64,000 bases of DNA from assembly GCF_019801605.1 (NCBI RefSeq), contig NZ_JAHVIT010000002.1, positions 1,426,001 through 1,490,000 on the forward strand, read 5' to 3'. The notes under the pieces were generated by a model. The model searched no databases, was not told the origin of the DNA, and saw nothing but the letters and a program-made list of their open reading frames with translations. The number at the start of each line of letters is the position of its first letter. The first letter of the stretch is position 1. Shown piece after piece: positions 43,801 through 53,435 of the stretch. The stretch is from Maritimibacter alkaliphilus (lineage in GTDB: Bacteria; Pseudomonadota; Alphaproteobacteria; Rhodobacterales; Rhodobacteraceae). The position numbers were made by a program, and so were the translations under genes.

Positions 43801-44144
43801 AGCTCGACGTTGAACTTGTCCAGCACGCCCATGTCGGCCAGAGCCAGCGAGGTGTTGAGGCCCGTCTGGCCGCCCATGGTGGGCAGCAGCGCGTCGGGGC
43901 GCTCCTTCTCGATGATCTTGGCGACCACCTCGGGGGTAATCGGTTCGATGTAGGTCGCGTCTGCGAGGCCCGGATCGGTCATGATCGTGGCCGGGTTCGA
44001 GTTCACGAGGATGACGCGATAGCCTTCTTCGCGCAGGGCCTTGCAGGCCTGTGCCCCCGAGTAGTCGAATTCGCAGGCCTGTCCGATGATGATGGGACCT
44101 GCGCCGATGATCATGATCGATTTGATGTCTGTTCTCTTCGGCAT
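40875..44144 (-). CDS. carB: Carbamoyl-phosphate synthase large subunit
   Basis: This 1089-residue enzyme makes carbamoyl phosphate for arginine and pyrimidines. Its two homologous ATP-grasp halves are visible ([21 protein letters not shown] at the start; [21 protein letters not shown] at the second half), followed by the MGS-like allosteric domain ([20 protein letters not shown]). Length is slightly above the E. coli 1073. The small subunit gene carA is not in the window. The 130-base upstream gap to trpS shows no clear attenuator. Confidence 0.97.
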   Translation of the reverse strand: MPKRTDIKSIMIIGAGPIIIGQACEFDYSGAQACKALREEGYRVILVNSNPATIMTDPGLADATYIEPITPEVVAKIIEKERPDALLPTMGGQTGLNTSLALADMGVLDKFNVELIGANRDAIEMAEDRKLFREAMDRIGLENPKATIVTAPKMANGKHDIASGLKDAIDALEHIGLPAIIRPAFTLGGTGGGVAYNRDDYEHYCRSGMEASPVGQILVDESLLGWKEFEMEVVRDKADNAIIVCSIENVDPMGVHTGDSITVAPALTLTDKEYQAMRNGSIAVLREIGVETGGSNVQWAINPEDGRMVVIEMNPRVSRSSALASKATGFPIAKIAAKLAVGYTLDELDNDITKVTPASFEPTIDYVVTKIPRFAFEKFPGSKPHLTTAMKSVGEAMAIGRTFHESMQKALASMETGLTGFDEIEIEGAPDKAAVVKALSEQTPDRIRVIAQAMRHGLTNDEIAAATAFDPWFLDRIREIMRAEAEVAVNGLPVTEEGLRKLKMMGFSDARLAKLAGRDEDNVRRARHNLGVTAVFKRIDTCAAEFEAQTPYMYSTYEEPVMGEVECEARPSERKKVVILGGGPNRIGQGIEFDYCCCHACFALTDAGYETIMVNCNPETVSTDYDTSDRLYFEPLTFEHVMEILRVEQSKGNLHGVIVQFGGQTPLKLANALEEAGIPILGTTPDAIDLAEDRERFQDLVNRLGLKQPKNGIASTDEQALKIAEEIGFPLVIRPSYVLGGRAMEIVRDMDGLKRYIRDAVVVSGDSPVLLDSYLANATELDVDALCDGETVHVAGLMQHIEEAGVHSGDSACSLPPYSLDPEIIAELKRQSTALALELGVVGLMNVQFAVKDGEIYLIEVNPRASRTVPFVAKAVNSPIASIASRVMAGEKLGNFDLVDPQIDGFAVKEAVLPFARFPGVDTILGPEMRSTGEVMGYDRTFARAFLKAQLGAGTDLPTEGRVFLSIRDEDKTPSMLEAAQGLAAMGFTIVATRGTAAWLAGASVACETVNKVYEGRPNIVDQLKDGQIALVLNTTEGAQSVSDSREIRSVALYDKIPYFTTAAGAKAAVQAMQSRIEGEIEVASLQSI

Positions 44145-44276
44145 GTCCTGTACCCCGGCGGCAAATTGATGCGGGTTATAGTCAAAGCCCCCCCGGGCGC
44201 AAGGGGCCGCGGGCAGGGTCGGGGGCCTCGTTGTGCCCCCTGTGATTTATTCTGTCCCCCGAGGGGGATGCAGGCC

Positions 44277-45302
44277 TTAGCCGTGGACCATGCCCACGAT
44301 CTCCAGCGTGCGCTTGAGCACGGGCTGGGCGATTTCGCGGGCGCGATCGGCGCCACGGGTCAGAATCGAGTCGATTTCCTCGGGCGCTTCCATCAGCCGG
44401 GCCATCTCGGTCGAGATCGGCGAGAGCTTGGCTACGGCGAGGTCGGCGAGCATCGGCTTGAATTCCGAGAACTGCTTGCCGCCCACATCTGCCAGCACCT
44501 GCTCGACCGTCTGGTCGTTCAGCGCGGCGTAGATGTTGACGAGGTTGCGGGCCTCGGCACGTTCCTTCAGGCCCTCGGTCTCGGAGGGCAGGGCCTCCGG
44601 GTCGGTGCGGGCCTTGCGGATCTTGTTGGCGATGGCATCGGCGTCATCGGTCAGGTTGATCCGGCTCATGTCGGAGGGATCGGACTTCGACATCTTCTTG
44701 GTGCCGTCGCGCAGCGACATGACGCGGGTGGCGGCGCCCTCGATCACCGGCTCGGGCAGGGGGAAGAACTCGGTCCCGTAGTCGTGGTTGAACTTGATCG
44801 CGATGTCGCGGGTCAGTTCCACGTGCTGTTTCTGGTCCTCGCCCACGGGGACGTGGGTGGCATGGTAGAGCAGGATGTCCGCCGCCATCAGCGCCGGGTA
44901 GGCAAAGAGGCCGAGCGAGGCGTTCTGGCTGTTCTTGCCCGCCTTGTCCTTCCACTGGGTCATGCGCTGCATCCAGCCCATGCGGGCGACGCAGTTGAAA
45001 ATCCACCCCAGCTGGGCGTGTTCGCCGACCTGGCTCTGGTTGTAGAGGATCGACTTTTCCGGATCGACGCCCGAGGCGATGAAGCCTGCGGCCAGCTCGC
45101 GGGTCTGGCGGCGCAGGGCGTCGGGGTCCTGCCAGACGGTGATCGCGTGCATGTCGACCATGCAGTAGATCGTCTCGACCCCCTGATCCTGCGCATCGGC
45201 AAAGCGTTTCAGCGCCCCGAGGTAGTTGCCCAGGGTCAGGCCGCCGGAGGGCTGGATGCCCGAAAAGACGCGCGGGGTGAACTGGGGGGCGGCCTCGGTC
45301 AT
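44277..45302 (-). CDS. trpS: Tryptophanyl-tRNA synthetase
   Basis: This 341-residue class I synthetase charges tRNA-Trp. The HIGH-equivalent signature is [11 protein letters not shown] and the KMSKS loop is [10 protein letters not shown] chose the ATG at 45302 (MTEAAPQF), since the family N-terminus ([15 protein letters not shown]) follows closely; the frame is open further to 45371. The gene is divergent from the rhomboid-like gene. Confidence 0.96.
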   Translation of the reverse strand: MTEAAPQFTPRVFSGIQPSGGLTLGNYLGALKRFADAQDQGVETIYCMVDMHAITVWQDPDALRRQTRELAAGFIASGVDPEKSILYNQSQVGEHAQLGWIFNCVARMGWMQRMTQWKDKAGKNSQNASLGLFAYPALMAADILLYHATHVPVGEDQKQHVELTRDIAIKFNHDYGTEFFPLPEPVIEGAATRVMSLRDGTKKMSKSDPSDMSRINLTDDADAIANKIRKARTDPEALPSETEGLKERAEARNLVNIYAALNDQTVEQVLADVGGKQFSEFKPMLADLAVAKLSPISTEMARLMEAPEEIDSILTRGADRAREIAQPVLKRTLEIVGMVHG

Positions 45303-45412
45303 GCTCTGGTCCTGTCTGGTTCGCTTGCTGGTCTGGATTTTCTGCCGCACCTCGCTTACCCATGCCCCCAATTATCGTCAAGGCGCTGAGCGCCCTTGCA
45401 GAGGAAGAGCCC

Positions 45413-46099
45413 ATGTATCAGTCCGGCCAAGAGAGCCCGATCAATCCCCTTCCGACGGTCGTGCTGCTGCTCTTCGCGGGCATCATGGCGATGGAGGTCG
45501 TGCTCAGCCTCGGAAGCTGGGGCGTGGTGGGGGGGCCGCAGGCCATCGGCTGGCGCCTGACGGCGATCCAGCGGTTCTCCTTCTCGGGCGAGATCTTCGA
45601 CTGGATGGTCGAGAACCGCCGCTTCCCGCCCGAGCACATGCTGCGCTTCGTGACCTATCCCTTCGTCCATCCCGCCTTCACCTCGGCGCTCTTCTCGGGC
45701 GTGATGCTGCTGGCGCTTGGCAAATGGGTGGGTGAGGTGATCCACGGGCTCGCGATGCTGGTGGTCTTCTTCGCCTCGGCCATCGTGGGTGCGCTGGCCT
45801 ACGGCTTTTTCACCGAGGACCCGATGCCGCTGATGGGGGCTTTCCCGCCGGTCTACGGGCTGATCGGGGTCTTCACCCACCTGATGTGGATCCGGCTGGG
45901 CCAGATCGGCCAGAAGCAGGCCCGGGCGTTTACGCTGATCGGCATGCTGATGGCGCTGCAACTGCTCTTCGGCCTGCTGTTCGGCGCGCATTCCGACTGG
46001 GTCGCGGACCTCGCGGGCTTCGTCACCGGCTTCGTGCTGACGCCGCTGCTGGTGCCCGGTGGCTTTGCCGCGCTGCTGGCCCGCCTGCGGCGCGAGTGA
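45413..46099 (+). CDS. Rhomboid-like membrane protein lacking catalytic residues
   Basis: This 228-residue protein has about six membrane helices and the rhomboid layout, but the active site is lost. The GxSG motif is GAFP (residues 142-145, Ser to Phe) and the helix with the catalytic His reads VADLAGFVTG where proteases have AHLxG (His to Asp). So it is probably an inactive rhomboid (iRhom/derlin-like in principle) rather than a protease. I chose the ATG at 45413 because AGAGGAAG precedes it; an ATG at 45362 has no such site. Function unknown. Confidence 0.8.
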   Translation: MYQSGQESPINPLPTVVLLLFAGIMAMEVVLSLGSWGVVGGPQAIGWRLTAIQRFSFSGEIFDWMVENRRFPPEHMLRFVTYPFVHPAFTSALFSGVMLLALGKWVGEVIHGLAMLVVFFASAIVGALAYGFFTEDPMPLMGAFPPVYGLIGVFTHLMWIRLGQIGQKQARAFTLIGMLMALQLLFGLLFGAHSDWVADLAGFVTGFVLTPLLVPGGFAALLARLRRE

Positions 46100-46126
46100 T
46101 CCGCGCCGCAGGGTTTTACGACATCC

Positions 46127-47773
46127 TCAGAACATCGCCGCCGGCACGATCGGCACGTAGCGGGCGAAGTGGCGGTTGCGCTTTTCCGGGAAGGGCATGG
46201 CGAAACCGTCGCGATCGTCGGGCTGCCGCGCCGCATTGGCCAGCGCCGCCTCGCGCCATGTGGTGACCCGGTCCACCGGCTTGCCTTCGCCGTGTGCACC
46301 CAGCCAGTTGCGCGCCAGCCGCTCACGCAGGGTGCGGATCGCCTCTGCATCGTGGAACATGACCGAGGCCTCGCTGTCCCAGAGCATCGACCGCCCGTTC
46401 AGGTTGGCAGAGCCCACGATCCCGGTGTGGTCGTCCACCAGCGTCACCTTGGAGTGGACGTAGACGATGCCCGCGCCTTCCACCGGCAGGTGTTCGCCCT
46501 CGGGCGCCCTGCGCGGCTGCACCGGCGAGACCACCGTCATGCGACGCCCGAAGGCCTTGCGCAGGATGCGCAGGCAGCGCAGCTGCAGCGCCTGCCCGTG
46601 GCGGGCGTCGACGCTGTAGTGCCCCTCGAAGATCACCCGCTCCGGCTCCGTCGGCAGGACGAGGACCAGCTCCAGCTCCGGTGACCGGGCGGCGGCCCCG
46701 GCGAGGGCGCGGGCCAGCGGCTCGTGGCGGAAGAACTGGGTCTCGAGATAGACATAGCGCTCGGCCCGCTCGAAGGCGGCCAGATGCGCGCTCACATGTT
46801 CCGAAACCGCTGTCTCGGGCGAGAAGCGGAACGGACCGGGGCAGCCGACCGAGAGGGTGCGCAGCAGGCTGGGGGCCTGCTCCTTGCCTGCCGCGGCCTC
46901 GTCGATGCGGCGCTCGATCCAGGGATCGGGGATCGTGTCGAGCGCATCCTCCTCCATCGACCCGGCCTCGGGCGAGAAGATGGTGCCGCCGTTGTGGCGC
47001 GCGCGCTCCCAGCAGGTCGCGAAGTGGCTGCGGATCTGCGGCACGATCTCGCCCGTCACCTGCATCGAGACATCGTGCCAGGTGTCGCGCGGGCGCTGGT
47101 TGTGGTCGGGCCCGTCCCAGCGGCGCTCGTCCACGTCGATGCCGCCGATGATCGCGCGGGCATTGTCGGCCACGGCGAACTTCTGGTGCAGCGTCACGGG
47201 CGCGATGAACCAGTCGCCGCCAAGGGCGCGGTGCTGCAACGGCGTCAGGGCATGGCCGGGTGCGCGTTTCAGGCTGCGCAGCTTGGATTTCACCTTGGGC
47301 AGGAAGATCCATTCATAGAGCGGCGCGGGGCGGCATTCGTGGATCGCGGTGATGATCTCTGCCTCCGGGGGCAGCCGCGCGGCGAAGATCCGGGCGCTGG
47401 CCCATGTGCCGCGGTGCAGGTCGGCGGTGAAGACCGGGTCGAAATCCGCCAGCAACAGCCGGACCTTCACGCCCTTGCGGGCCACGTGGTCCAGCAGGTC
47501 GGCCCATGTGACGAGGTCGAGCGCAAGCGCTTCCTCGCTGCGCAGGGCGGTGCGGGCATCGAAGATGCGGAACGACATCAGCAGTTCACGCTCCGCCGAG
47601 AGGGCGAGGCGCTCCAGTTCCGGGAACATCTCGGAGGCAGTGATGAGAGGCGCGAGCAACGGCGCCTCGGGCGCGGTCACGGCCGTGGCCGTGGCGCTTT
47701 CCGTTTCCTGCCGGAACACGCGGGCAAGCCGGTGGGCAAGGGAGGAGGGGAGGGGCAGTTGTCTGCGGGTCAT
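46127..47773 (-). CDS. Phospholipase D-family protein (two HKD motifs)
   Basis: This 548-residue protein has two phospholipase D catalytic motifs: LHQKFAVADNARAIIGG in the first half and VHSKVTLVDDHTGIVGSANLNG in the second (given as separate H-x-K-x4-D sites). There is no signal peptide and no clear membrane helix. It could be a cardiolipin-synthase-like or a phosphodiesterase enzyme; the PLD type with long central region (WDGPDHNQRPRDTWHDVS) fits a phospholipase. The ATG at 47773 is used; a frame running on to 49288 is antisense-free but only overlaps murJ out of frame. Confidence 0.85.
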   Translation of the reverse strand: MTRRQLPLPSSLAHRLARVFRQETESATATAVTAPEAPLLAPLITASEMFPELERLALSAERELLMSFRIFDARTALRSEEALALDLVTWADLLDHVARKGVKVRLLLADFDPVFTADLHRGTWASARIFAARLPPEAEIITAIHECRPAPLYEWIFLPKVKSKLRSLKRAPGHALTPLQHRALGGDWFIAPVTLHQKFAVADNARAIIGGIDVDERRWDGPDHNQRPRDTWHDVSMQVTGEIVPQIRSHFATCWERARHNGGTIFSPEAGSMEEDALDTIPDPWIERRIDEAAAGKEQAPSLLRTLSVGCPGPFRFSPETAVSEHVSAHLAAFERAERYVYLETQFFRHEPLARALAGAAARSPELELVLVLPTEPERVIFEGHYSVDARHGQALQLRCLRILRKAFGRRMTVVSPVQPRRAPEGEHLPVEGAGIVYVHSKVTLVDDHTGIVGSANLNGRSMLWDSEASVMFHDAEAIRTLRERLARNWLGAHGEGKPVDRVTTWREAALANAARQPDDRDGFAMPFPEKRNRHFARYVPIVPAAMF

Positions 47774-47826
47774 GCGGGGCTGTGGCCTCTGCTGTCTGGG
47801 TCGTCCAGACAACGCCTCAGCCCCGC
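47774..47826 (-). other. Nested inverted repeat between murJ and the phospholipase gene
   Basis: Outer arms GCGGGGCTG (47774-47782) and CAGCCCCGC (47818-47826) enclose an inner hairpin TGTCTGG/CCAGACA with a 5-base loop (47793-47811). It begins 21 bases past the murJ stop and abuts the phospholipase start codon. No U-run is present, so termination by this structure alone is doubtful; it may tune translation of the phospholipase. Confidence 0.4.
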
Positions 47827-47847
47827 AATTGTTTCCCGCGACTTGGC

Positions 47848-49386
47848 TCAGCGCCGCACGGCGGCACGGAAGTCCTTGAGACGGAAGGCGCCTATCAGCT
47901 GGCCCGCGCCGAAATAAACCGCCGAGCCCCAGAGGATCAGCAGCAGAACGGCGAGGTAGCGCAGCCCGGCGGTGTTCAGCCAGCCGTGCAGCACCATGTA
48001 GCCGGGCCAGAGCGCGGCACCCATGATCAGCGCCGCGGCGGTGATCCGCCAGATCCGGCGCCGGAACTGCGCGTCGAAGCGGGCGACTTCGCCCATGCCG
48101 CGGCTGCCGCGCACCAGCAGGCCGACCATGGCCCAGCCTGCCGCCGTGGTGGCGAGCGCGGTGGCCAGCCAGCCCATCATCGGCGCCAGACCCACGGCGA
48201 TGACCGCGTTCACGCCCATGGCCACGAGGGCATAGTAGAACGGCCGCCGCGTGTCTTCGCGGGCGAAGAAGAGCGGTTGCAGGATCTTCTGCAGCACGAA
48301 GGCCGGCAGGCCGAGGCCATAGATCGCCACGGCCATGGCGATCGCCTCGCTGTCGGTGCGCGTGGTTGCGCCGCGCTCGAAGAGGACGGCGACGAGGGGC
48401 AGGGGGATCACCACCAGCGCCACGGCGCAGGGGATGGTGAGGGCGAGGCTGATCTCGCCGGCCCGCGACAGCGCATGGCGCGCGCCGCTGTCGTCCCGGG
48501 CCTTCAGGCGGCGCGACAGGTCGGGCAGCAGCACGACACCCACGGCGATCCCCACCACGCCGAGCGGCAGCTGGTAGAGACGGTCGGCGGCGTAGAGCCA
48601 GCCCACCGCGCGGTCGAAGTAGGAGGCGACCTGCTGGCCCACCAGCAGGTTGATCTGCACCACGCCCCCGGCGAGGCAGGCGGGAATGGCGATCCGCACG
48701 AGGCGCTTCATCTCGGGTGTCAGGCGCGGGCGCCGGGGCCGGATGCGCAGGCCCGCACGGCCCACGGCGGTCCAGACCAGCACCATCTGCGCGACGCCGG
48801 CCACCGGGATCGCCCAGATCAGCCATTGCGCCACGTCCCCGCCCACGAGGATGCCGATGCCCATGGAGGCGACCAGCAGCACGTTCAGCAGCACCGGCGC
48901 GGCCGCGGCGGCGGCAAACCGGCCCGAGGCATTCAGCACGCCCGAGAGCAGCGCCGCGAGGGAGATGAAGAGGATATAGGGGAAGGCGATGCGCCCGAAG
49001 TCCACCGCCAGCGGGAATTGCGCCTGACCGGCAAAGCCGGAGGCAAGGGCAAGGATCAGCCACGGCATGAAGAGCTGCGCCACCAACGTCAGCAGGATCA
49101 GCACCATGGCCAGCCCCGACATCGCCTGCGAGGCAAAGCCCTCGGCGTCCTCGCCGCCTTCCAGCTTCTTCGAGAACATCGGCACGAAGGCCATGTTGAA
49201 GGCGCCTTCGGCGAAGAAGCGGCGGAACATGTTGGGCAGCCGGAAGGCCACCACGTAGGCCTCGTAGGCCGGGCCCGTGCCCAGCCATGCGAGGATCATC
49301 GCATCACGGACAAAGCCCAGCACCCGGCTGAGCATGGTCCACATCCCGACGGTGAAAAGGCCCGAGGCCAGCCGGATCGGCTTCAA
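47848..49386 (-). CDS. murJ: Lipid II flippase
   Basis: This 512-residue inner-membrane protein of the MurJ/MviN family has about fourteen helices and moves lipid II across the membrane for peptidoglycan synthesis. The N-terminus (SGLFTVGMWTMLSRVLGFVRD) and the MFRRFFAEGAFNMAFVPMF segment are characteristic. It overlaps the glnD stop by 4 bases (ATGA), a pairing of glnD and murJ frequent in alphaproteobacteria. Confidence 0.95.
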   Translation of the reverse strand: MKPIRLASGLFTVGMWTMLSRVLGFVRDAMILAWLGTGPAYEAYVVAFRLPNMFRRFFAEGAFNMAFVPMFSKKLEGGEDAEGFASQAMSGLAMVLILLTLVAQLFMPWLILALASGFAGQAQFPLAVDFGRIAFPYILFISLAALLSGVLNASGRFAAAAAAPVLLNVLLVASMGIGILVGGDVAQWLIWAIPVAGVAQMVLVWTAVGRAGLRIRPRRPRLTPEMKRLVRIAIPACLAGGVVQINLLVGQQVASYFDRAVGWLYAADRLYQLPLGVVGIAVGVVLLPDLSRRLKARDDSGARHALSRAGEISLALTIPCAVALVVIPLPLVAVLFERGATTRTDSEAIAMAVAIYGLGLPAFVLQKILQPLFFAREDTRRPFYYALVAMGVNAVIAVGLAPMMGWLATALATTAAGWAMVGLLVRGSRGMGEVARFDAQFRRRIWRITAAALIMGAALWPGYMVLHGWLNTAGLRYLAVLLLILWGSAVYFGAGQLIGAFRLKDFRAAVRR

Positions 49387-52145
49387 GACCGGGCCCTTTC
49401 CTGGCCATCCCGGATGGCCTGTTGCAGGGCTTTCTCAAGCGCGCGGCGCTTGCTCTCGGAGTGGAGTTTCAATCCGAAGACATCCTTGACGTAGAAGGTA
49501 TCGACCACCTGTTCGCCGAAGGTGGCACAGACGGTCTGGAAGATCTGGATATGCGAGGCGGCCAGCGTCCGCGCCAGATCGTAGAGCAGGCCCGGCCGGT
49601 CGCGGGTGTCCACCTCGATGATCGTGTAGATCTCGGAGCCCTCGTTGTCGAAGGCGATGGAGGTGTTCACCCGGAAGGCGCGTTCGCGCTTCTTGATCTT
49701 GTCGCGGTCCTTGATCGCATCGCGCGCCACCACTTCGCCCTTGAGGGTCTTGTGGATCATCTGGGTCAGGCGTTTCAGGCGGCTGGCCTCGTAGGGATGG
49801 CCGTCCTGATCCTGTATCCAGAAGGCCGCCGTGGCATAGCCGTCCTTGGAGGTATAGGACCGCGCATCCACCACGTTGGCCCCCACGAGGGCGAGCGCCC
49901 CCGACAGGCGGGCGAAGATTCCGGGGTGATCCGCCATGGCAAAGAGCGCGCGGGTCGCGTCGCGGTCTTCGTCCGGGTGCAGGTCGATGGCGATCTCGTC
50001 CGGGCCCAGCGTACGCAGCATGCGGGCGAATTCCGCATGAGCGGTCACGTGCAGGCCCTGCCAGTAGGGCGGGTAGTGCCGCTTGACCTCGACGGCGAGG
50101 TCCTCCCGGGGCCAGTCCTTCAGCGCATCGCGCAGCGAGGCCACGGCCTCTTCGCCGCGCCGGGTGCGGTTGAGCTCTTCCAGCCCGGTTTCCATGGCCC
50201 GCTTGGTCTGGCGGTAGAGCGAACGCAGCAGCGCCGCCTTCCAGTTATTCCACGTCGTCGGGCTGACGCCGCGGATGTCGCAGACCGTCAGAACCGTCAG
50301 CAGGTCCAGCCGCTTGACCGTCTGCACCGCCTTGGCGAAGTCGCGCACGGTGCGGGGGTCCGCGATGTCGCGTTTCTGCGCCATGTCGGACATCAGCAGG
50401 TGATAGCGCACCAGCCATTCCACGGTGGCGGATTCCTCGGGCGTGAGGCCGAGGCGCGGGGCCACCTTGCGGGCGATCTTGGCGCCAAGGACGGCGTGAT
50501 CCTCGTCCCGGCCCTTGCCGATGTCATGCAGCATCAGCGCGACGTAGAGCACCTTGCGGTTGACCCCGTCCGCGAGGATCGTCGAGGCGACGGGCAGTTC
50601 CTCGCGCAGTTCGCCGTGTTCGATCTGGGCCAGCGTGCGGATGCACTGGATGGTGTGCTCGTCCACCGTGTAGGCGTGATACATGTTGAACTGCATCATC
50701 GCCACGATGGGCTCGAACTCGGGGATGAAGGCGGCGAGCACGCCGAGCTCGTTCATCCGCCGAAGCGAGCGTTCCGGGTTCCCGTGCTTGAGCAGCAGGT
50801 TGAGGAAGATCTCCTGCGCCTCGGGGGTGTTGCGCATGTCCTCGTCGATCAGTTTCAGGTTCGCGGAGACAAGGCGCATGGCATCCGGATGGATCAGCAG
50901 CCCGGTGCGCAGCCCCTCGTCGAAGAGCCGCAGCAGGTTCAGCTTGTCCGCGAGGAAGGCCTCCTCGTCGCCGATCGCCAGCCGGTTGTGCACCGTGGCA
51001 TAGGGCGGCTTGACCTTGGGCGCGCGCCGGAAGAGCCGCTGCAGCAGGGGCTCTGTCTTGACGTGGGTCGCTTCCAGCTTGGTCAGGAAGATGCGGGTCA
51101 GGTCGCCCACCTGCGTGGCGTGGCGGAAATAAGCCTGCATGAAATGCTCGACCGCGCGACGCCCGCCCTTGTCGACATAGCCCATGCGCTCGGCCACCTG
51201 CACCTGCATGTCGAAGGTGAGCTGGTCCATGGGCCGTTCGGCGATCAGGTGCAGGTGACAGCGCACCGCCCAGAGGAAATCCTCGGCGGCGCGGAAGGTG
51301 CGGTATTCCTCGTCGGTGAAGACCCCGAGGCGCACGAGATCCTGCACTGACTGCACGCCGTGGACATACTTCGCGATCCAGTAGAGCGACTGCAGGTCGC
51401 GCAGGCCGCCCTTGCCCTCCTTCACGTTGGGCTCCACCACGTAGCGCTGTCCACCCTGCTTGCGGTGGCGCGCGGCGCGTTCCTCCAGCTTGGCCTCGAT
51501 GAAATCGCTTTCGGTGCCGCTGAACAGTTCGGTCCAGAGCCGGCTTTCCAGCTCCAGCCCCAGCTTGCCGTCGCCGGCCAGCAGGCGGGATTCCATCAGC
51601 GCGGTGCGGATCGTGTAATCCTCCGCGCCCATCTTCAGGCAATCCTTGATGGTGCGCGAGGAGTGCCCGACCTTCAGGTGCAGATCCCAGAAGATGTAGA
51701 GCAGCGTCTCGATCAGGCTCTCGAGCCAGGGGGTGATCTTGTGATGGGCGAGGAACAGCAGGTCCACGTCGGACTGCGGTGCCATCTCGCCACGGCCATA
51801 GCCGCCCACGGCGCAGACCGCGAAGACGGTGGGCTTGCCCTTTTCCTGCGGCGTGATGTGGTGGACGGTGGCGCTCAACGCGGTGCGGATCACGCAGTCC
51901 ATCAGCCAGGAGTAGGCGGCCGTGGTGGCGCGGCTGTCGAAGGGATGGGCGGCGAAGGCGGCGGCAATGGTGGTGCGGCCCTCGGTCAGGGCCTCCTGCA
52001 ACAGGGGCACGAGGACGTCGCGGAACGGCTTGCCGCCGCCGGTCTCCTCGAGGGCCTTCGCGATACGGGCATCCATGGCGCCCTGGTCGAAAATCGTCTC
52101 GGCCGGACAAATCAGATCGTCCGGCCGTTCCATCGTAAGTGTCAT
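49383..52145 (-). CDS. glnD: Bifunctional PII uridylyltransferase/uridylyl-removing enzyme
   Basis: This 920-residue nitrogen sensor modifies PII in response to glutamine. Domains in order: nucleotidyltransferase with GGYGRGEMAPQSDVDLLF (about 125-145), an HD domain with LMLHDIGKGRDEDHAVLG (about 530-550) for deuridylylation, and two C-terminal ACT domains (about 725-800 and 840-915) that bind glutamine. Length is usual for alphaproteobacteria. It would govern Ntr-type control of the nitrogen genes elsewhere in the window (known pathway, inferred link). Confidence 0.96.
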   Translation of the reverse strand: MTLTMERPDDLICPAETIFDQGAMDARIAKALEETGGGKPFRDVLVPLLQEALTEGRTTIAAAFAAHPFDSRATTAAYSWLMDCVIRTALSATVHHITPQEKGKPTVFAVCAVGGYGRGEMAPQSDVDLLFLAHHKITPWLESLIETLLYIFWDLHLKVGHSSRTIKDCLKMGAEDYTIRTALMESRLLAGDGKLGLELESRLWTELFSGTESDFIEAKLEERAARHRKQGGQRYVVEPNVKEGKGGLRDLQSLYWIAKYVHGVQSVQDLVRLGVFTDEEYRTFRAAEDFLWAVRCHLHLIAERPMDQLTFDMQVQVAERMGYVDKGGRRAVEHFMQAYFRHATQVGDLTRIFLTKLEATHVKTEPLLQRLFRRAPKVKPPYATVHNRLAIGDEEAFLADKLNLLRLFDEGLRTGLLIHPDAMRLVSANLKLIDEDMRNTPEAQEIFLNLLLKHGNPERSLRRMNELGVLAAFIPEFEPIVAMMQFNMYHAYTVDEHTIQCIRTLAQIEHGELREELPVASTILADGVNRKVLYVALMLHDIGKGRDEDHAVLGAKIARKVAPRLGLTPEESATVEWLVRYHLLMSDMAQKRDIADPRTVRDFAKAVQTVKRLDLLTVLTVCDIRGVSPTTWNNWKAALLRSLYRQTKRAMETGLEELNRTRRGEEAVASLRDALKDWPREDLAVEVKRHYPPYWQGLHVTAHAEFARMLRTLGPDEIAIDLHPDEDRDATRALFAMADHPGIFARLSGALALVGANVVDARSYTSKDGYATAAFWIQDQDGHPYEASRLKRLTQMIHKTLKGEVVARDAIKDRDKIKKRERAFRVNTSIAFDNEGSEIYTIIEVDTRDRPGLLYDLARTLAASHIQIFQTVCATFGEQVVDTFYVKDVFGLKLHSESKRRALEKALQQAIRDGQERARS

Positions 52146-52168
52146 CTAGTGGATCGTCTCCGAAAGGA

Positions 52169-53347
52169 TCAGAAGCCGAACCCGCCGAAGGCGCGCGGGG
52201 CGGCGTCGATCACCACGACCTGGCCGTCCCGGACTGTCGCCACGGCGAGGCCGCGTTCGTTGGTGCCGTTGCCCAGCAGGCGGAACACGCCGCCCACGCC
52301 CTGGAACCCGGCGGATTGGGTCAGCGCCTGGCCGGTCAGCGCGTCGCCGCGGCCCTGCTTCACGAGCGCGCCGATGGCCGCGATACCGTCATAGGCGAGC
52401 GAGCCGATCGGGTGCGGCTGGCCGCCGTAGGCCGCCGCATAGCGCGACGAGAACTGCTGCGACAGGTTGGGGTCGGGCATGGCGAACCAGCCGCCCTGTA
52501 CGCCGGGCAGTTCCAGCGTCTGGGGCGGGATGTCCCAGCGGGTCAGGCCGATGAACTGCGTCGCGGCGGGCGAGACGCCCTGTTCCGGCAGCAGCTGGCT
52601 GAAGAGCGGCAGCGCGCCCGAGGTGTCGGCGGTCAGGAAGATCGCGTCGGCGCCCTGGTCCACGGCGGATTTCACCCGCGGCACGGCACTCATCACGCCC
52701 TGCTGCGAGAATTCGTAGGTGACGCTGCTGGCGACGTTGACGCCGGCGGTCTGGGCAGCCGACTGGATCGCCTGCTGGCCCAGCTGGCCGGCCAGGTTGG
52801 TCGAGGCGACCACGACGATGTTCTGCTTGCCCTGGTCCTTGGCATAGCGCGCCAGCCGGTTGGCCGTGTTCTGGAACGTCGGGCCGAGGATGAAGACGTT
52901 GCCGCCCGCCACGGTGGGGTTGTTCGAGAAGGCCAGCACGTTGACGCCACGTTGCGCGGCGACGATGCCCACGGCATTCGCGCTCTCGCCGTAGACCGGG
53001 CCGAGGATGATCTTGGCACCGTCGTCGATCGCCTTGGAGGCGATGCTCTGCGCCGTGGCCGCATTGCCGGCGGTGTTGTAGACCCGCAGGTCGATCTGCA
53101 CGCCGTCCAGGTCGTTCGCCGCGAGGCGGGCCGCGTTTTCAAGGCTTTGCGCCAGAACGTCATCACCCGAACTGCCAGACCCGCGAGGGACGAGAAGGGC
53201 GACGGGGACGGGGGCGGAGGTGTTGATCGACGGGCCCGTGGACCCCCCGCTCATGGAAACCGGCTCACAGGCGGCGAGCGTCAGGGCGGCGACACCCGCG
53301 GTGATGCTGGCAAACGCCTTGCGGGCGGCGCGCGGAAGGGCGAACAT
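52169..53347 (-). CDS. Penicillin-binding-protein activator-like lipoprotein (LpoA-type periplasmic binding fold)
   Basis: This 392-residue lipoprotein has a lipobox ending in LTLAAC with Cys27 and then a periplasmic-binding-protein fold (PVALLVPRGSG, KIILGPVYGESANAV, VLAFSNNP). This matches the LpoA-type activators of peptidoglycan synthases. I chose the ATG at 53347, preceded by GAGGAG; the frame runs on to 53455 without a signal peptide. It is divergent from rsmI, the same pairing as lpoA-rsmI in gammaproteobacteria, which supports the call. An amino-acid binding protein is the alternative. Confidence 0.78.
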   Translation of the reverse strand: MFALPRAARKAFASITAGVAALTLAACEPVSMSGGSTGPSINTSAPVPVALLVPRGSGSSGDDVLAQSLENAARLAANDLDGVQIDLRVYNTAGNAATAQSIASKAIDDGAKIILGPVYGESANAVGIVAAQRGVNVLAFSNNPTVAGGNVFILGPTFQNTANRLARYAKDQGKQNIVVVASTNLAGQLGQQAIQSAAQTAGVNVASSVTYEFSQQGVMSAVPRVKSAVDQGADAIFLTADTSGALPLFSQLLPEQGVSPAATQFIGLTRWDIPPQTLELPGVQGGWFAMPDPNLSQQFSSRYAAAYGGQPHPIGSLAYDGIAAIGALVKQGRGDALTGQALTQSAGFQGVGGVFRLLGNGTNERGLAVATVRDGQVVVIDAAPRAFGGFGF

Positions 53348-53435
53348 GGGAGACTCCTCGGATCCGTGGCTCGGGTCGGCCCCTTGGGGGCATATCTCCA
53401 GAGGATAATAGACGCATCGTAAACGGGGTCCAGCG

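Noticed and set aside
47774-49288. 1053-residue minus-strand frame joining the phospholipase with a long N-terminal extension
   Set aside because: The extension is out of frame with murJ, has low-complexity Arg/Gly/Ala composition and no family features; the phospholipase begins at 47773.
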